Source: Leptidea sinapis (Eukaryota; Arthropoda; Insecta; Lepidoptera; Pieridae). From it: DNA of 64,000 bases. Shown one piece after another: positions 42,611-55,083 of the stretch (the stretch's first letter is position 1; every line of letters starts with the position of its first letter). The stretch covers positions 310,001 to 374,000 of the forward strand of contig NC_066283.1 in NCBI RefSeq assembly GCF_905404315.1. The letters run 5' to 3'. Made by a program: the position numbers and the translations under genes. Under the pieces are notes generated by a model. That model made no database searches and was not told where the DNA came from. It saw nothing but the letters and a program-made list of their open reading frames with translations.

Positions 42611-45313
42611 TCTAATATATAAAATTCTCATGTCGCGGTGTTTGTAGTTAAACTCCTACGAAACGGCTTGACCGATTCTCATGAAATTTTGAGTGCATTT
42701 TGGGTAGGTCTGAGATTCGGACAACATCTATTTTTCATCCCCCTAAATGTTAAGGGTGGTCCACGCCAATTCTTTTTTTTAATATTTTTGTTTTTTTTTT
42801 TAAATTGTTTGATTATGGGTCAGCATTAAAATACATACAACTTCAAATTTTCATCGACCTACGATCAACAGTTACTATCGGCAATTCAAATTCAAATATT
42901 TTTATTCAAAATAGGATTTATAATCACTTATTGAACGTCAAAATAACGTCAAGAGACTGCCTCAGACCTGAGAAGAATGGGCGCAACAAACTCAGCGGGC
43001 TTTTTTTTTATATAAAATATGGATTACAATGTAATATCGTACAATAAACATTCATAATTAAAGAACCTGAGGGTGTTCGCTTTAATCCCAGTCCGTGGTG
43101 TCATTAAGAAAATCGTTTATGCTATAATAACCTTTCCCACACAAACGTTTTTTAACAATTCTTTTAAATTTCGTAACACATTTGTTTTGTACATTTTCTG
43201 GGATCATATTTTAGAAGCATATACATCGCCCAACAAAAGACTTACTAACTCGACCCAACCGAGTAGTAGGCATAACAAGTTTATGTTTGTGCCTCGTGTT
43301 AACATTATGAATGTCACAGTTTCTAGAAAATTCCTCAATGTGCTTATGAACATACAAAACATTATCAAAAATGTATTGAGAAGCAACAGTCAAAATGTTT
43401 ATTTCTTTAAATTTTTCTCTTAATGATTCTTTAGGACCTAGGATATAAATCGCGCGAATAGCCCTCTTCTGCAGCACAAAGATAGTATTAATGCACTGCC
43501 CCATAACAATATACCATAGGACATAATACTATGAAAATAACTAAAGTATACTAATCTCGCCGTATCTATGTCAGTTGACCATCTGATTTTCTTAACCGCA
43601 TATGCTGCAGAACTAAGCCTATTCGCCAATCCTTCAATATGGGGGCCCCACTGCAATTTGGAATCAAGAGTAATGCCAAGAAATATAGCAGATTCCCTCC
43701 CAGGCCTCAAAAATATTCCTGATGAGTTCAACACCTGCATCGTAGTCGAGCGTCCCCTAGTAAAGCCAAATTGTTTTATATGAAGTAACTTATAAGTGTT
43801 AAAGTGAGTAAGCATTTGGCTTTAAATATTTTTTTCAAAAATTTTACTAGGGGTCGGCAACACCGAAACAGGGCGATAATTATTCGGGTCAGAAGTGAGT
43901 CCTGATTTGAATATTGGTGTAATTTTACTATACTTCAGAAGGTCAGGAAACACGCCATGTTCAATACAGCTATTAAAAACTAGTGCTAGATATGGTGCTA
44001 TGACGTCAATAACAGAACTTATTATTTTTACAGATATGCCCCATATATCAGCAGTTTTTTTCATTTCTAAGGATCTGAATGTTTTAATTATTTCTGCTGG
44101 GCTAACAACACTGAATTTGAAATTTTGTTTACATTCCTTAACATTTTCCAAAAGAAGTGACTCGGCAACACTGGTGGAGGAGACAAGGGTGCTTGAGATG
44201 GAAACTGGAATGACAGAAAAAAAATTCTCAAAAGCAGAAGCTACTTCCTGCTCAGAGTGGATTTTTGTATTGTTTATTATTAGATTATATTCAAACTTGC
44301 AGTCTTTCGCTCTTCCAGATTCTCAGTTAATAACTTTCCAAGTCATTTTTATTTTATTTGAAGCATTTTTAATTATTTCTCTAATATGCATTGACTTAGT
44401 AATAGTACATACTTTCTTAAATAATTTTGAATAATTTTGCACATATACAAGGAAAGATGCATCATGATTACATGATGATCTCTCACTATATAGTTCATAT
44501 AACCGTTGTCTGCTCCTATGAATACCAGCTGTTGCCCAGTTGTTAGATCACAAGAGACCACCCGAGTTGACTGTCTTTGAAGTAAATATAGAAGCAAACT
44601 CTGTTTTAATTATTTTAAATAACTTACCATACATCTCATTTGGAGTACTGTTAAAAATATTTGATAAATTATATGATTTAAACAAAGATTTGAATCTAAT
44701 ACTTGTGGTGGATTTTTCTAATAAGTTAATATTAAAGTCACCACAAATCATAATATATTTCTTAGATTCTGATAATTTTTATAGAACCTCCTCCAATACA
44801 CTCTCAAATAACTCATATAATGCATCGGGGGGTCTGTATATACTTACAACAATGGCACACTCAAGCTCTGCACAGGCTATTTCAATGGTACGTTCAACAG
44901 AGAGGCCCACAATATCTTTACGGTCTTTGAATTTAAATGATTTACTTATAAGTATAAGAGAGCCGCCACGTGTTGCCTTTTCTCTGCTAAACACACTTGC
45001 CACCCGATGGCCACTGGAGTTAAAAATGAGCTCATATTTTCTAAGCCAGTGTTCAGTTAGACATAAGATATCAATATTTTCATGGTTCATTAGTAACTCC
45101 AGTTCCAGTTCTTTACCTAACAATCCTTGCATATTTTGGTGCATCATGTTTATAACTTTACAATTATTATGTTTACTATTACTTGTACATTGTGTATTTA
45201 TATTGCTAGAGGAGTCCCCTATTGTCTTATTGACTAATTTAAATAATTTGGAACATATTCCAAACCAGAAACTAAACTATAAGACATAATACAACGTTTG
45301 CTGGGTCAGCTAG
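42611..45313 (+). mobile_element. Non-autonomous Helitron interrupted by CR1-A1
   Basis: Left end after host A: TCTAATATATAAAATTCTCA, then GAAACGGCTTGACCGATTCT. Right end ACAACGTTTGCTGGGTCAGC then TAG before host T. These 5' TC and 3' CTAG ends match the Helitron at 13361-13645, which shares GTCAGCTAG. Only about 300 bp is Helitron; the rest is CR1-A1. No RepHel ORF. Confidence 0.75.
42883..45286 (-). mobile_element. CR1-A copy A1 (reverse), RT core deleted
   Basis: The minus strand reads an endonuclease part (MMHQNMQGLLGKELELELLM, CLTEHWLRKYE, VSIYRPP, CGDFNINLLE), then IIKTFRSLEMKKTADIWGIS, NYRPVSVLPTPSKIFEKN, QFGFTRGRSTT. A jump of about 510 bp leads to ESAIFLGITLDSKLQWGPH and the C-terminus. 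The jump removes the DLSKAFD and FADD catalytic boxes compared with A5. The 3' tail at 42883 is the (TTCAAA)n complement. Also frameshifted. Confidence 0.88.
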
Positions 45314-46594
45314 TGATTATATATTATTAATATTGACTCCCGTGGCACGCCAATTGTTACAAGTGAACCAGATGATAATTTATGATTAATACCAACTTTA
45401 TGAGGGCTATTCGCTATTTATAGAGTAAGAGCCCGTGAACCCCAGACATACGTTATTTTATAAAAAGCTGGAAATTTGTGAGCACATGCTCCCACCACAG
45501 GTAAGAACGATGAACCACTATGAAGTTTGGGTTACCGTGGCTTTGACATGTATGCGGTATTAAAGGTGTGTAAAATACCGATCTAATTATAAAGTGTGAT
45601 TCTCTGGTATTAACTTCAAAGCTTTATTAAAAATCATGATCATCGTTCTTTGCCAGACATCGTGGCAGCCCCTTGACAGACACCCTTAATGTTCATTAAA
45701 TTATAATTATACTTACGTTTTAAGATAAAAGCTGATTTTTATGTATTAATACTCAGGTAATAATTGGATCATTGTTGCCTCTTTAGCAGATATTTTTGAT
45801 AGGTCCAACCTCTTGCCAGACAAACTTGTAGGGTGGGTGCGAAAATATATTATCAGACTGAATGAAGGAATCAGTTTATTAATAAAATATCTTCATCCGC
45901 GAAAATATCTGTCAAATACGACTGGTATCATATTTTAATTTATGCCGATTATTCCATTGAAATGTATACTAGATACTAATACTGCTCACTACCTAGAAGA
46001 AAAAATTGATAAGAAGTCCGGTATAAAAAATAATAGCAATAGTTTGTGCGAATCAACAACATTTCGGCTGGATTCGTATAAAATCGGATTACTTCAAGTT
46101 TTTTTTATTGTTTACCCTTTTTATTTTGTAACCCAACCCCATTAACATTAACCCAACAATTTTGGAATCCTGATTAAAGACGCTAACTTTTGATGACACT
46201 TGCCAAGGCGCTCTAGTACACTTTTTTTCAGAAGGCTCTGTCAGAGTCGAGATATTTTGAAAATTTTGAATTCATAGTTCGGCTTAAAATGTTATTTCTA
46301 CGAAAATTTAGGGCAATTGTGTTATTATTTTTCAGTGTGATTAAAGATGTGTTATTAAGAGTTATGGCGATACATTTCAAATGGACAAAAATAACCAACA
46401 TTAACCACAATCACCAACAAATGGAGGAAATCTGCTTTTTTTGTTTAATGCCCATAATTTGTAAAGAACATGGGATGGATTTTTTTTTTCAAATTTTTCT
46501 GATGTTGTTTACCATTTATAAAATCGTCCCGTTTCGGTTTGACGCTGAATTTTGGGACACCTGTATATATTTATCATACTTAGAAATACGGCAC
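45314..46594. other. No feature seen
   Basis: AT-rich DNA. The open frame at 46289-46630 lacks recognisable motifs; GCTGAATTTTGGGACACCTG near 46550 resembles the end of a repeat I cannot place. Confidence 0.35.
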
Positions 46595-46661
46595 GACAGA
46601 TATAGACGCCGTTGTGGTACCCATATCTAGCCTGCTTCCTGTGCAAAGGAGCCTCCCACCT
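46595..46661 (-). repeat. Dispersed repeat R-E, end fragment
   Basis: GACGCCGTTGTGGTACCCAT and CTGTGCAAAGGAGCCTCCCA are the complement of the left end of R-E at 55.75 kb. Confidence 0.65.
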
Positions 46662-47064
46662 GTGATACAGAAGTATGTTTCAATTATTTAGTGGTGGTTG
46701 ACTAGTTCGACATTCCCGGGGTGTGGTGTTGAGTGTTGTGACAGCTCGTGCATGCAGCTAATGAAGCCATAAAGTGACCTTTATCAAAACATAAAGTCGC
46801 TACGGTTATCTAGTATTGGTCGGTTCGTAAGACGGGAGCCGCGAACCGGTTCCCATGCCACTGGTGGTCTAAAATGTCTATAATTTACGAGTTCTTGTCT
46901 AATTATGTTAATTTTAATTTGGAAACAATCTCATTGTGTGCCCTTTAACGTTAAGACAATATTATGGAGTTATTTGAAAGAAAGTTCTACAAATACACAG
47001 GCAGAGAAATTGAAATAGACGGAGCGGAGCACATCTCATGATCGAAGACAACACATTCGGTATT

Positions 47065-47476
47065 ATTACGGACACCCTCAGGCTCTTTAATTATAAATGT
47101 TTATAGTACGTTGTAATCCATATTTTATTATTGAAGTTAAACTTCTTTTTCGACGCATGACAGAAATTTTATAGCAAATCGTCACATATAGTACATATAC
47201 AGTTACGCGCCATTTTGTTTCTGTCGTCAATATGTGTTGACAGCTGTCAGGTGGAGTTGGCAGATACAATACCAACGTTTGTCTTATCTTTCCATTTCGT
47301 CAATTCAAAAGTACGAAAAATGACTTGTATCTATTATTTTTATAAAAAACCCGCTGAGTTTCTTGCACCCGTTCTTCTCAGGTCTGAGGCAGGCTATTTT
47401 GAATGGGTGGTAGTTTTTGACGTTCAATAAGTGATTTTGAATCCTAATAATAATATATTTGAATATGAATTTGAAT
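47065..47476 (+). mobile_element. CR1-A 3' tail with a 205-bp insert
   Basis: 47065-47130 has GGACACCCTCAGGCTCTTTA as in A5. 47337-47476 resumes with ACCCGCTGAGTTTCTTGCAC and ends in the tail. Between them, about 47131-47336 interrupts the 3' UTR; it begins GAAGTTAAACTTC, a small palindrome. The insert type is unknown. Confidence 0.75.
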
Positions 47477-47839
47477 CTAGGTAGGAGCATGGTTTGTATG
47501 AAATACGACGGAGAACATATTTTGATTACTACTGTTGAAGCTCGGTTAACTTGCACAACTAGTTTGTAGGAATTCTCCTTACTTTTGTACATTTTTTATT
47601 TTTATGAGCTTCTACCGGCGCGGGCGTGCTTGACGCACTTGGCAACCGGTAGGCAGCCAGACTCAAGGTTCAATAACAGAAACAACTCCAGAACGTTCCC
47701 GTCAAAACATGTTAAAAAGGCGGGATAGATCAATAAACACTTCCTCCACTAGAGGTATACCTAGTCTTAATATAAATACTGAAAAAAAGAAAAGAAAGAA
47801 TTCTATTGCAAATAACATTTATTACTTTTACAGTGTGTT
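47477..47839. other. No feature seen
   Basis: Spacer between the CR1-A tail and the mariner relic; may hold the mariner 3' untranslated end, not delimited. Confidence 0.35.
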
Positions 47840-48460
47840 AGTTTAATACGTAAATATAAAACAATTTAAAATATAAAATACTCATTCGAAGTGGTCTCCA
47901 TTAGCTGCAATACAGTCCTTTTAACGTTGAGTCTAGTTATCAATAGAAGGACGCACTCTTTCCATGCGAAAATTCTTCACTGTCACTCGCCCTGTTTTTA
48001 GGGATTCCAAATAATCATGGCATCTAGAGCAAGCCATACTCTTTAAAACTAACCATAATTGGTAAGCTTTCTTAGAGCTTTGAGCATAAATACGGTTATT
48101 TTATTTGTAAAAAAGTTGCTCAATTGTAAAAAAAATCACATCCGCAAACAAAATTTTTCTGTGACCTCCCTTTGCGTACCGCTTAAGCAGTAGTTGTTTC
48201 GATTTTACCACCCTATTCTTTTTTAAATTATCAGTTAAGAAATGACCAGTACTCTTCTTATAGGCTGCAAGTCCTCATTCATGTTTTAAAAAACGCGACG
48301 ATGTTTCTAGGTGCTATCTTCATCTCCGGATATAAAATCTTTTGGTTTCTAACAGGATTTCTTCGAATTCATTCCCTTAATGCTTCGACCACCATTTTCA
48401 TACGAACACTACGTGGACGGCCAATCTTTTTCTGTCACAAACACTTTTCCTTATTTTAAC
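47840..48460 (-). pseudogene. Mariner transposase relic
   Basis: The minus strand keeps RPRSVRMKMVVEALREWIRR then NP near the N-terminus, FYKQNNRIYAQSSKKAYQL-like residues mid-way (frames shifted), SMACSRCHDYLESLK and the terminal IAANGDHFE. The order matches irritans-type mariner transposases, whose C-termini end KGGHFE or similar. Large parts, including catalytic segments, are deleted, with many stops. Terminal repeats were not identified. Confidence 0.65.
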
Positions 48461-48984
48461 TTATTGAAATATTTTTACTTTTAGTTTGGTTTTTTTTAAT
48501 GAAACCTGTCACCTTTAGGTTTGTGATCACCGCGACTCATACTCTCTAATAGATATTTATTAGATAAATCAAACAGAACCAAAACCTCAACAATATAACC
48601 ACAAATAAAGACTCTCTCGTTCATTTCTTGTATAAATTAAAGAATACATAAAAAGATAAAAAAAACTCTGTTTGAAGAGATATTGGTTGAAATTTAAAAT
48701 TAAGATCAATTCCTGCCTTAACGACGATAGACGAAAAATATATAAATTAACATATGAATCTTATTTGCAAATTGAAAAAAAAAAATGGAATAATTTTATC
48801 AAATTAATGTATTGTCATCGCTCCTCGATAAAATAAATAAACAGATAAATCTACGAAGTTTGAACGAAATCTGGCCGTTTAAGGTGGGTCAATATTAAGC
48901 CCAAATGAGTAGGTTACAAATAAATATACATACAGGCGAAGCTAATAAAAAGCGTGTAAAAAAAGCGAAAGGGCGTTTCTTTAA
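48461..48984. other. No feature seen
   Basis: AT-rich DNA between the mariner relic and the 3' end of CR1-B2. Confidence 0.4.
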
Positions 48985-51900
48985 ACTATAAAAGGCATAA
49001 AAGGCATTTATTTTCTCAAAATTGATTCCTTTAGAATTCTTTTTGATGTCAGTTCTTATACTACTAGATACTACTACCGCTTCGGAAACAAATGGCTCTC
49101 TGAGCATATTTCATTCATCAATGTCAGCAGCATGACCCCATAGTAATATACCGTACGTCATGATGCTGTGAAAATAACTGAAGTACACTAATCTAGCGGT
49201 CGCAACATTCATGTGCTCTCTAATCTTTCTAACTGCATATGCCGCAGAGCTGAGTCTATCTGCTAGATGGGTAATATGTGGACCCCACTGAAGCTTTTTA
49301 TCTAACGTGATACCCAAGAAGACCGTAGTGTCCACAAGTTCCAATCTCTGGTCATTTTCATCATGGTCATTCATTCATAAGTACGTTGGTTTGTACCTCC
49401 GCTGTGTTTGGTGTAATGAACCATAAACACTTTGTTTTTTTAACTGTTTAAGTGCAGATTATTCGTCTCAAACCAACGCACTATCTTTGAGAGTGCATTG
49501 CTTACCTCGTCATCAATATCCGCACGTCGCTTCACTTTAAAAATAAGTGAAGTATCATCAGCAAACAATACAATCTCATGGCTATCATCTACCACAAACG
49601 GTAGATCGTTAATATATATAAGAAACAAGAAAGGACCGAGAATAGAACCCTGTGGAACACCTATTCCCACAGGTTTACCCGAAGACCGTTTGCCACTTAT
49701 ATCGACTATCTGAACTCTTTCGCTTAAATATGATTTTAACAGATTTAGGGCTCTATTTTTCACTCCATAATGCTTTAGTTTTAGGAGTAAAGTTTCATGG
49801 TGGACGCAGTCAAATGCTTTTGACAAATCACAAAAAATGCCCAATGCATCCTGTGACTCTTCCCAGGCGTCAAAGATGTGCTCAATGAGTCTAGTACCCG
49901 CATTAATTGTTGATAAGCCCCTAGTGAAACCAAACTGATTTTTGTTCATTAATTTACAAAAATGCATTTGTAGCTGTTGAAGCAAAAGTTTTTCAAAAAT
50001 TTTACTAAAAACAGGCAGCACTGAAATAGGTCTGAAATTAGCAGGGTCAAAAGAACTGCCCGATTTAAACAAAGGTATAACTTTGCTGTATTTCATGAGG
50101 TCAGGGAACACACCCTCATCTGTGCATTCATTAAATATTATTGCTAATTCAAGTGCTATAATGTCAAGTATGTATTTAACAATATTAGTCGAATGGCCCC
50201 ATAGGTTTTTTGTATTTTTTAGGTTAATTAATTTGAAGATTTTTATTATATCGCTACCTGTAACATACTTAAATTTCAAATCAGTGGAAGATACTGGTAC
50301 GTGTAATTTAAGCATATCATATGCTGCTTTTGGCGAAGAGTTAAGGTCTTTGGTCGTGACATTTGGGATTTCGGAGAAGTATTTATCAAATTCATTTGCA
50401 ATTTCTATTTCCGAATTTATAACGCGATTATTAATATTTAAACAGATAGAGGTGTTACGGCAATTCGATCTACCAGTTTCATTGTTAATTACACTCCAAG
50501 TCGCTTTTACTTTATTATTGCTGTTTTTAATTTTATCTGCTATGAAACGTGTTTTCGCTTCATGACAAACTACTTTAAAGAGCTTGGAGTATTTTTTATA
50601 TTATTGTAATGTTTCTCATAATAAAGGTCATATAAGCGTTTACGACTTTTGTGGATACCCATTGTTGCCCAATCATTAAAACAATGTTTGTTGTTTACTG
50701 TCACCGTTACTGGAGTAAAAATCCTGTCCAATTCCTCACAGAAGGAATTGAAGACTAAGTTATAGTGAAAATTAGCAGTTTCACCACAGTGTAAAAATGG
50801 TATCGTATTTATCAAATTATTTCTAAACCTCTCAAGACGGCTACCCGTAACTGGTATAATCGTCCCCTTTTTTGGTCTGACATTGTCCAATCTTGTATTT
50901 ACTTTTATAAGTTGCCCACTATGGTCGGACTGAAGATTATTAATTTTGAGTTTATAATAGTAACATCTGTAAAAATATTATCTAAACAGGTTGCTGTTGT
51001 AGAAGTGATTCTAGTAGGTTCCCAAAATACATTGAACAAATTAAAACCTTGGAATAAATTTTTAAGGCAAGTACAATTGGCCGAAGGTTCAAGCAAGTTT
51101 ATATTAAAATCTCCACACACTACAATTGACTTGCTGGTTGTGCTAAATTTTGATAGTACCTCCTCCATTCTATGTTGGAATTGTTCATATGATGCAGTGG
51201 GGGGGCGGTATACACTTACAATAATAAATTGCTCTAGTTCTATACAAGCTATCTCAATTAGTTGTTTTATAGAGAGATTAACAATATCTCTTCTATTTTT
51301 ACATTTTAGTCTGTTATTAATAATAATTAGGGAACCTCCATGTATTGCCCTACTTCTACAAAACGAACTGACTACTTTATGTTCTCTAAAACTAAACTGC
51401 AGCTGATGACTCTTACGCCAGTGTTCTGTAATACATAATATATCTTTATTACAGCAGCTCAAAAACAGTTCAATTTCTAATTCCTTACTTGAGATACCTT
51501 GTATATTCTGTTGAACAATATTTATGAGCTCTATATTATGATTATCCCTAGCAGTTCAAATTCAAATTCAAATATTTTTATTCAAAATAGGATGTGAAAT
51601 CACTTATTGAAAGTCAAAAAAACTACCACCCATTTCAAAATGAATTCCTCAGGCCTGAGAAGAATGGGCGCAACAAACTCAGCGGGCTTTTTTTTTTCAT
51701 CAAAAATATGTTTTACAATTAAAGAAACATTAACAATGTAACATTGTACAATTAAACTTATTATTTAATAGCCTAACACTCCCAATCTGTGGTATCATTA
51801 AGAAAGTCATTTATGTTATAGTAACCTTTACCACACAAACGTTTTTTAAAAATTCTTTTGAATAACGTAATACTTTTGTTTTGAACATTTTCTGGGATCA

Positions 51901-52462
51901 AAAATTTCTGGGTAAAAGCATATACATCGCCCCACAAAAGACTTACTAACTCGACTTAGCCGAGTAGTAGGCATCATCAGTTTATGTCTGTTCCTGGTGT
52001 TAACATTATGGTTATGACAGTTTCTGGCAAATTCACTTATGTGCCTATGAACATACATTACATTATCAAGAATACATTGAGAAGCAACAGTCAAGATGTT
52101 AATTTCTTTGAATTTTGCTCTCAATGATTCTCTAGGACCTAGGTTATAAATAGCGCGAATAGCCCTCTTCTGCAACACAAATATTAATATCGGCAGCGTT
52201 GCCCCATAGCAATATACCATAGGACATAATACTATGGAAATAACTAAAGTATACTAGGCGCGCCGTATCTATGTCAGTTAATTGTCTAATCTTTTTAACC
52301 GCGTATGCTGCAGAACTAAGTCTGTTCGCCAATCCTTCAATATGGGGGCCCCATTGTAATTTATATTTGGTGAATGTTGCCTATTTTGTATGATATTGCA
52401 AGAGTTGTCCTCCCTTGTCAAATAACTTTATTTAAATTAATTGAAGAAAAATCTTCATTGTT
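48985..52462 (-). mobile_element. CR1-type LINE, copy B2 (reverse, broken, with nested CR1-A2)
   Basis: Closely matches B1 on the minus strand. Its 5' end lies at 52462 in ORF1 and its AAAGGCAT-repeat tail at about 48985. ORF2 is read in pieces: endonuclease 51462-50905, linker 50890-50570, reverse transcriptase 50315-49440 with GVPQGSILGP and FADD, then 49374-49111. About 500 bp encoding the C-terminal tail is missing: after LLWGHAADID it jumps to the 3' UTR. CR1-A2 occupies 51555-52372. Non-functional. Confidence 0.9.
51555..52372 (-). mobile_element. CR1-A copy A2, nested in CR1-B2
   Basis: Starts with the reversed TTCAAATTCAAATTCAAAT tail and the GCGCAACAAACTCAGCGGGC block. It encodes on the minus strand the C-terminal part: LANRLSSAAYAVKKI, ARLVYFSYFHSIMSYGILLW, TTRLSRVSKSFVGRCICF. 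It ends where CR1-B2 resumes with ATATTTGGTGAATG. Compared with B1, about 8 bp of target is missing at the junction. Confidence 0.88.
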
Positions 52463-52817
52463 AATAAATATATATATATATATAGTATATATAAAAAATT
52501 GATTGCGGCAGGGCATTGACTAGGCTGTGTTCAATACACGAAACTGTAGGCTGAGAGGTGCTAAATAATTTGTCTTTAGATGTAACATTAATAATTAAGT
52601 CAGGGATAAGAGATATTCCTGATTTGTACTTTTGGCTGCTACTTATAAATCAATTGTGATAAAACTACTTATAAAAATAAACTTATTTCAAGTTGTGTGT
52701 CATTTTAAATGCAACTGAACGATTAAAAAAATACATTTACATTTCCGATTATGCAAAAATTAACAAAACTGTTCGAGTTGAACAAAGCAAACAGAATTGT
52801 ATGACGAGGCGGTACTC
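52463..52817. other. TA-repeat and unassigned DNA
   Basis: A TA microsatellite at about 52467-52493 abuts the 5' truncation of CR1-B2. The rest has no feature. Confidence 0.5.
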
Positions 52818-52890
52818 GAACGATTGGCTCAGTTGGTTAGAGCACCAGCACGGAACGCCGGAGGTCGTGGGTTCGAGTCCCGCATCGTTC
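52818..52890 (+). tRNA. tRNA-like sequence, probably pseudogene or tRNA-derived repeat
   Basis: 73 nt fold as a cloverleaf. Acceptor GAACGAT (52818-52824) pairs perfectly with ATCGTTC (52884-52890), D stem GCTC/GAGC, T stem GTGGG/CCCGC with TTCGAGT loop. The anticodon stem CCAGC/GCCGG has one A-C mismatch. The loop ACGGAAC lacks the universal U33 and would give anticodon GGA without the long variable arm of tRNA-Ser. A functional tRNA is therefore unlikely. Confidence 0.55.
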
Positions 52891-53026
52891 ATAAAATTTT
52901 GTTTTTCAAATTTAATTTGTGTATTAATCAGAGAAGTGAGGGTTATCACTTTAAAAACATAACATATTATCCTCATTTGTTAATTAATACATTTTTAAAC
53001 CGACTGAAATATTTTGTGAATATATG

Positions 53027-53374
53027 ACTGACCTGTATAAATACCACTGGACAGGCTGTTCCATATGGTTGACAAGAAATTTTCTGTGCCAATTTGAAGC
53101 GCCACTCGCGAGCGTCCAGAGAACTAATTTTGACGTTTAGTACAAATGGCTGCGAAGGAACGTAAAATACTCTAAAGGTTAAACGTAATAAAGCACAAAA
53201 CTTTTTTTTTGTAACAAGTTTCCCAGTATCTATGTTGTTCACTAGGTTGTCGTCACTAGTTTTAGTACCGCAGACTCTCGCTACATGGCCAACAGCGCCA
53301 AAATGGCGAATATCAAACAGGCACAAAAGCACTTTGACAGCCGCCAGTCCATTGGTATATAGTTGAGATCAGTG
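53027..53374 (+). mobile_element. hAT MITE family C, copy 3
   Basis: 348 bp between perfect 8-bp duplications GAATATAT (53019-53026 and 53375-53382). Termini GACTGACCT and AGATCAGTG correspond to CACTGACCT and AGGTCAGTG of copy 1. It shares CACTGGACAGGCTGTTCCAT and CCGCAGACTCTCGCTACATG with copy 1. No transposase. Confidence 0.9.
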
Positions 53375-53382
53375 GAATATAT

Positions 53383-54689
53383 TAATAATGATACCACAGA
53401 GTAGGGATGGATACTTACGTTAAGTTAATATAGAATAATAAGCCACTCGTCAAGAGTCCTTTCCCCCCCTCGTCATTACCCTCAGCTCTGTCTACGTCGC
53501 CATTGAACAGCTCCATACACAGCACTCTTGGTATTTGTTATCTTATCTTAATGACTTAACTTCCCTGAGGGACAGACAGACGTAAATAAATGTTAATTGA
53601 TTACTCTTTTCTTTATTACAAATGAGTTCGTGGGTATTTGATCCAAACATTGTCGCAATAGGTACATGTAATAGTAGGCGAGTGACCCTCTTGATTTAAA
53701 AACTTAAGCTGTATTGTATCGGCCTTAAAAATAAATTTGGTATAAAGTTATAATACCTGCTAATAAGCCAAGAATGCAATGTTTTAAGTTAATTAAATAA
53801 AAAATAATTACAAATAGATATTTTGCATATAATTGGTTTTATTCGTACGTATAACGTTTCCCGCGTTTATTTGCAATGCTTGACATTCGGAAAACTTCAG
53901 AATTATCATTGTATTGACAGTGTTGTCAGCGATATAGTCAACATTTTGCATATTCTTGGTTTATTCTCAGGTATAACTTTAAAGCAAGTTTATTTATAAG
54001 GCTGCATAAATATAAATTATGTGATTGTATAGAATATTATAAAATGGTGTGTGTAATAGTGTAATGTGTACACACGTAAGAAGTGAAACTTACAATCAAT
54101 AAGTATCTGCTGTAAATATATAAATCCAATGAAATTAGTTAGTATTAATTCATTTAGATTATAAACATCATTATAATCATAACCATCACCGTCGAGCGAA
54201 CCGTTTAAATAACAGAGTTGTCAGTTGTCAGTCAGTACTATGGCACTTACAACAGAAATAACATGGCGCGTAACCAAAAATCGTGAGGCTTTGCTATAAA
54301 ATTTCTCTCATAATAAGAAGTTCCATTTCAATAATTTCTCAAGTTACATATTAAGTGACACATTTTCCACAGCACTGTCGTGTAACCGTACACGCTTGTT
54401 GAAATATATATAGTATCATGTAATATCTTATAGCCAGCCGCACAGACAGAGAGCGTCAAGTGTTAACGTAAGCGAGGTGCGGGGTGCGGGTATGACGTGT
54501 GACCCACTGGTGTGGCGTGGCGCGGTAATTAATGCTCAGCTCGGCGCGTAATTGATACCGTTTTGTTGGATCTAATGGAGCATTTCCATAAATACTGTTA
54601 GCTGTTGCGGGGCCACGAGACCAGCGGAACACACCCACACCCACGGTGTTCAATTATAGCCGCCGTTCACGGAACAAACATAAACTAAG
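53383..54689. other. No feature seen
   Basis: AT-rich DNA; no exon, repeat end or transposon protein recognised. Confidence 0.4.
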
Positions 54690-55083
54690 GAACAATGCCT
54701 ACTATTCGGTCAAGTCGAGTTAGTAAGTATGTTATTGGGCGATGTATATGATTTTACAATGTGATCCCATAAAATGTACAAAACAAATTTGTTACGAAAA
54801 TTAAAAGATATTTTTAAAAAAAGTTTGTAAAAAGGTTATTATAACGTAAACGATTTTCTTAATGATACCACAGAGTGAGAATGAAGCGGACACTCTCAGG
54901 TTCTTTAATTTTATATGATTATTGTATGATATCACATTGTCACATCCATATTTTTCATAACAAAAAAATAAGCCCGCTGAGTTTCTTGTGCCCATTCTTC
55001 TCAGGTCTGAGGCAGTCTATTTTGAATTGGTGGTAGTTTTTGACTCTAATAAGTGATTTTGAATCCTATTTTGAATTTGTTCC
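54690..55083 (+). mobile_element. CR1-A 3' fragment
   Basis: Begins in the ORF2 C-terminal region (ACTATTCGGTCAAGTCGAGT, GTTATTGGGCGATGTATATG). It passes the stop region near 54870 and ends with CCCGCTGAGTTTCTTGTGCC and TTTTGAATTTG. Frameshifted. Confidence 0.85.

Noticed and set aside
44540..45289. 249-residue plus-strand frame
   Set aside because: It is the antisense shadow of the CR1-A1 endonuclease, whose motifs (TEHW, GDFN) read on the minus strand.
50083..50565. 160-residue plus-strand frame, duplicated at 36981-37463
   Set aside because: Both are antisense to CR1-B ORF2, so they recur only because the LINE does.
52749..53027. Overlapping frames on both strands around 52.8 kb
   Set aside because: Their distinctive residues are translations of the tRNA-like sequence.
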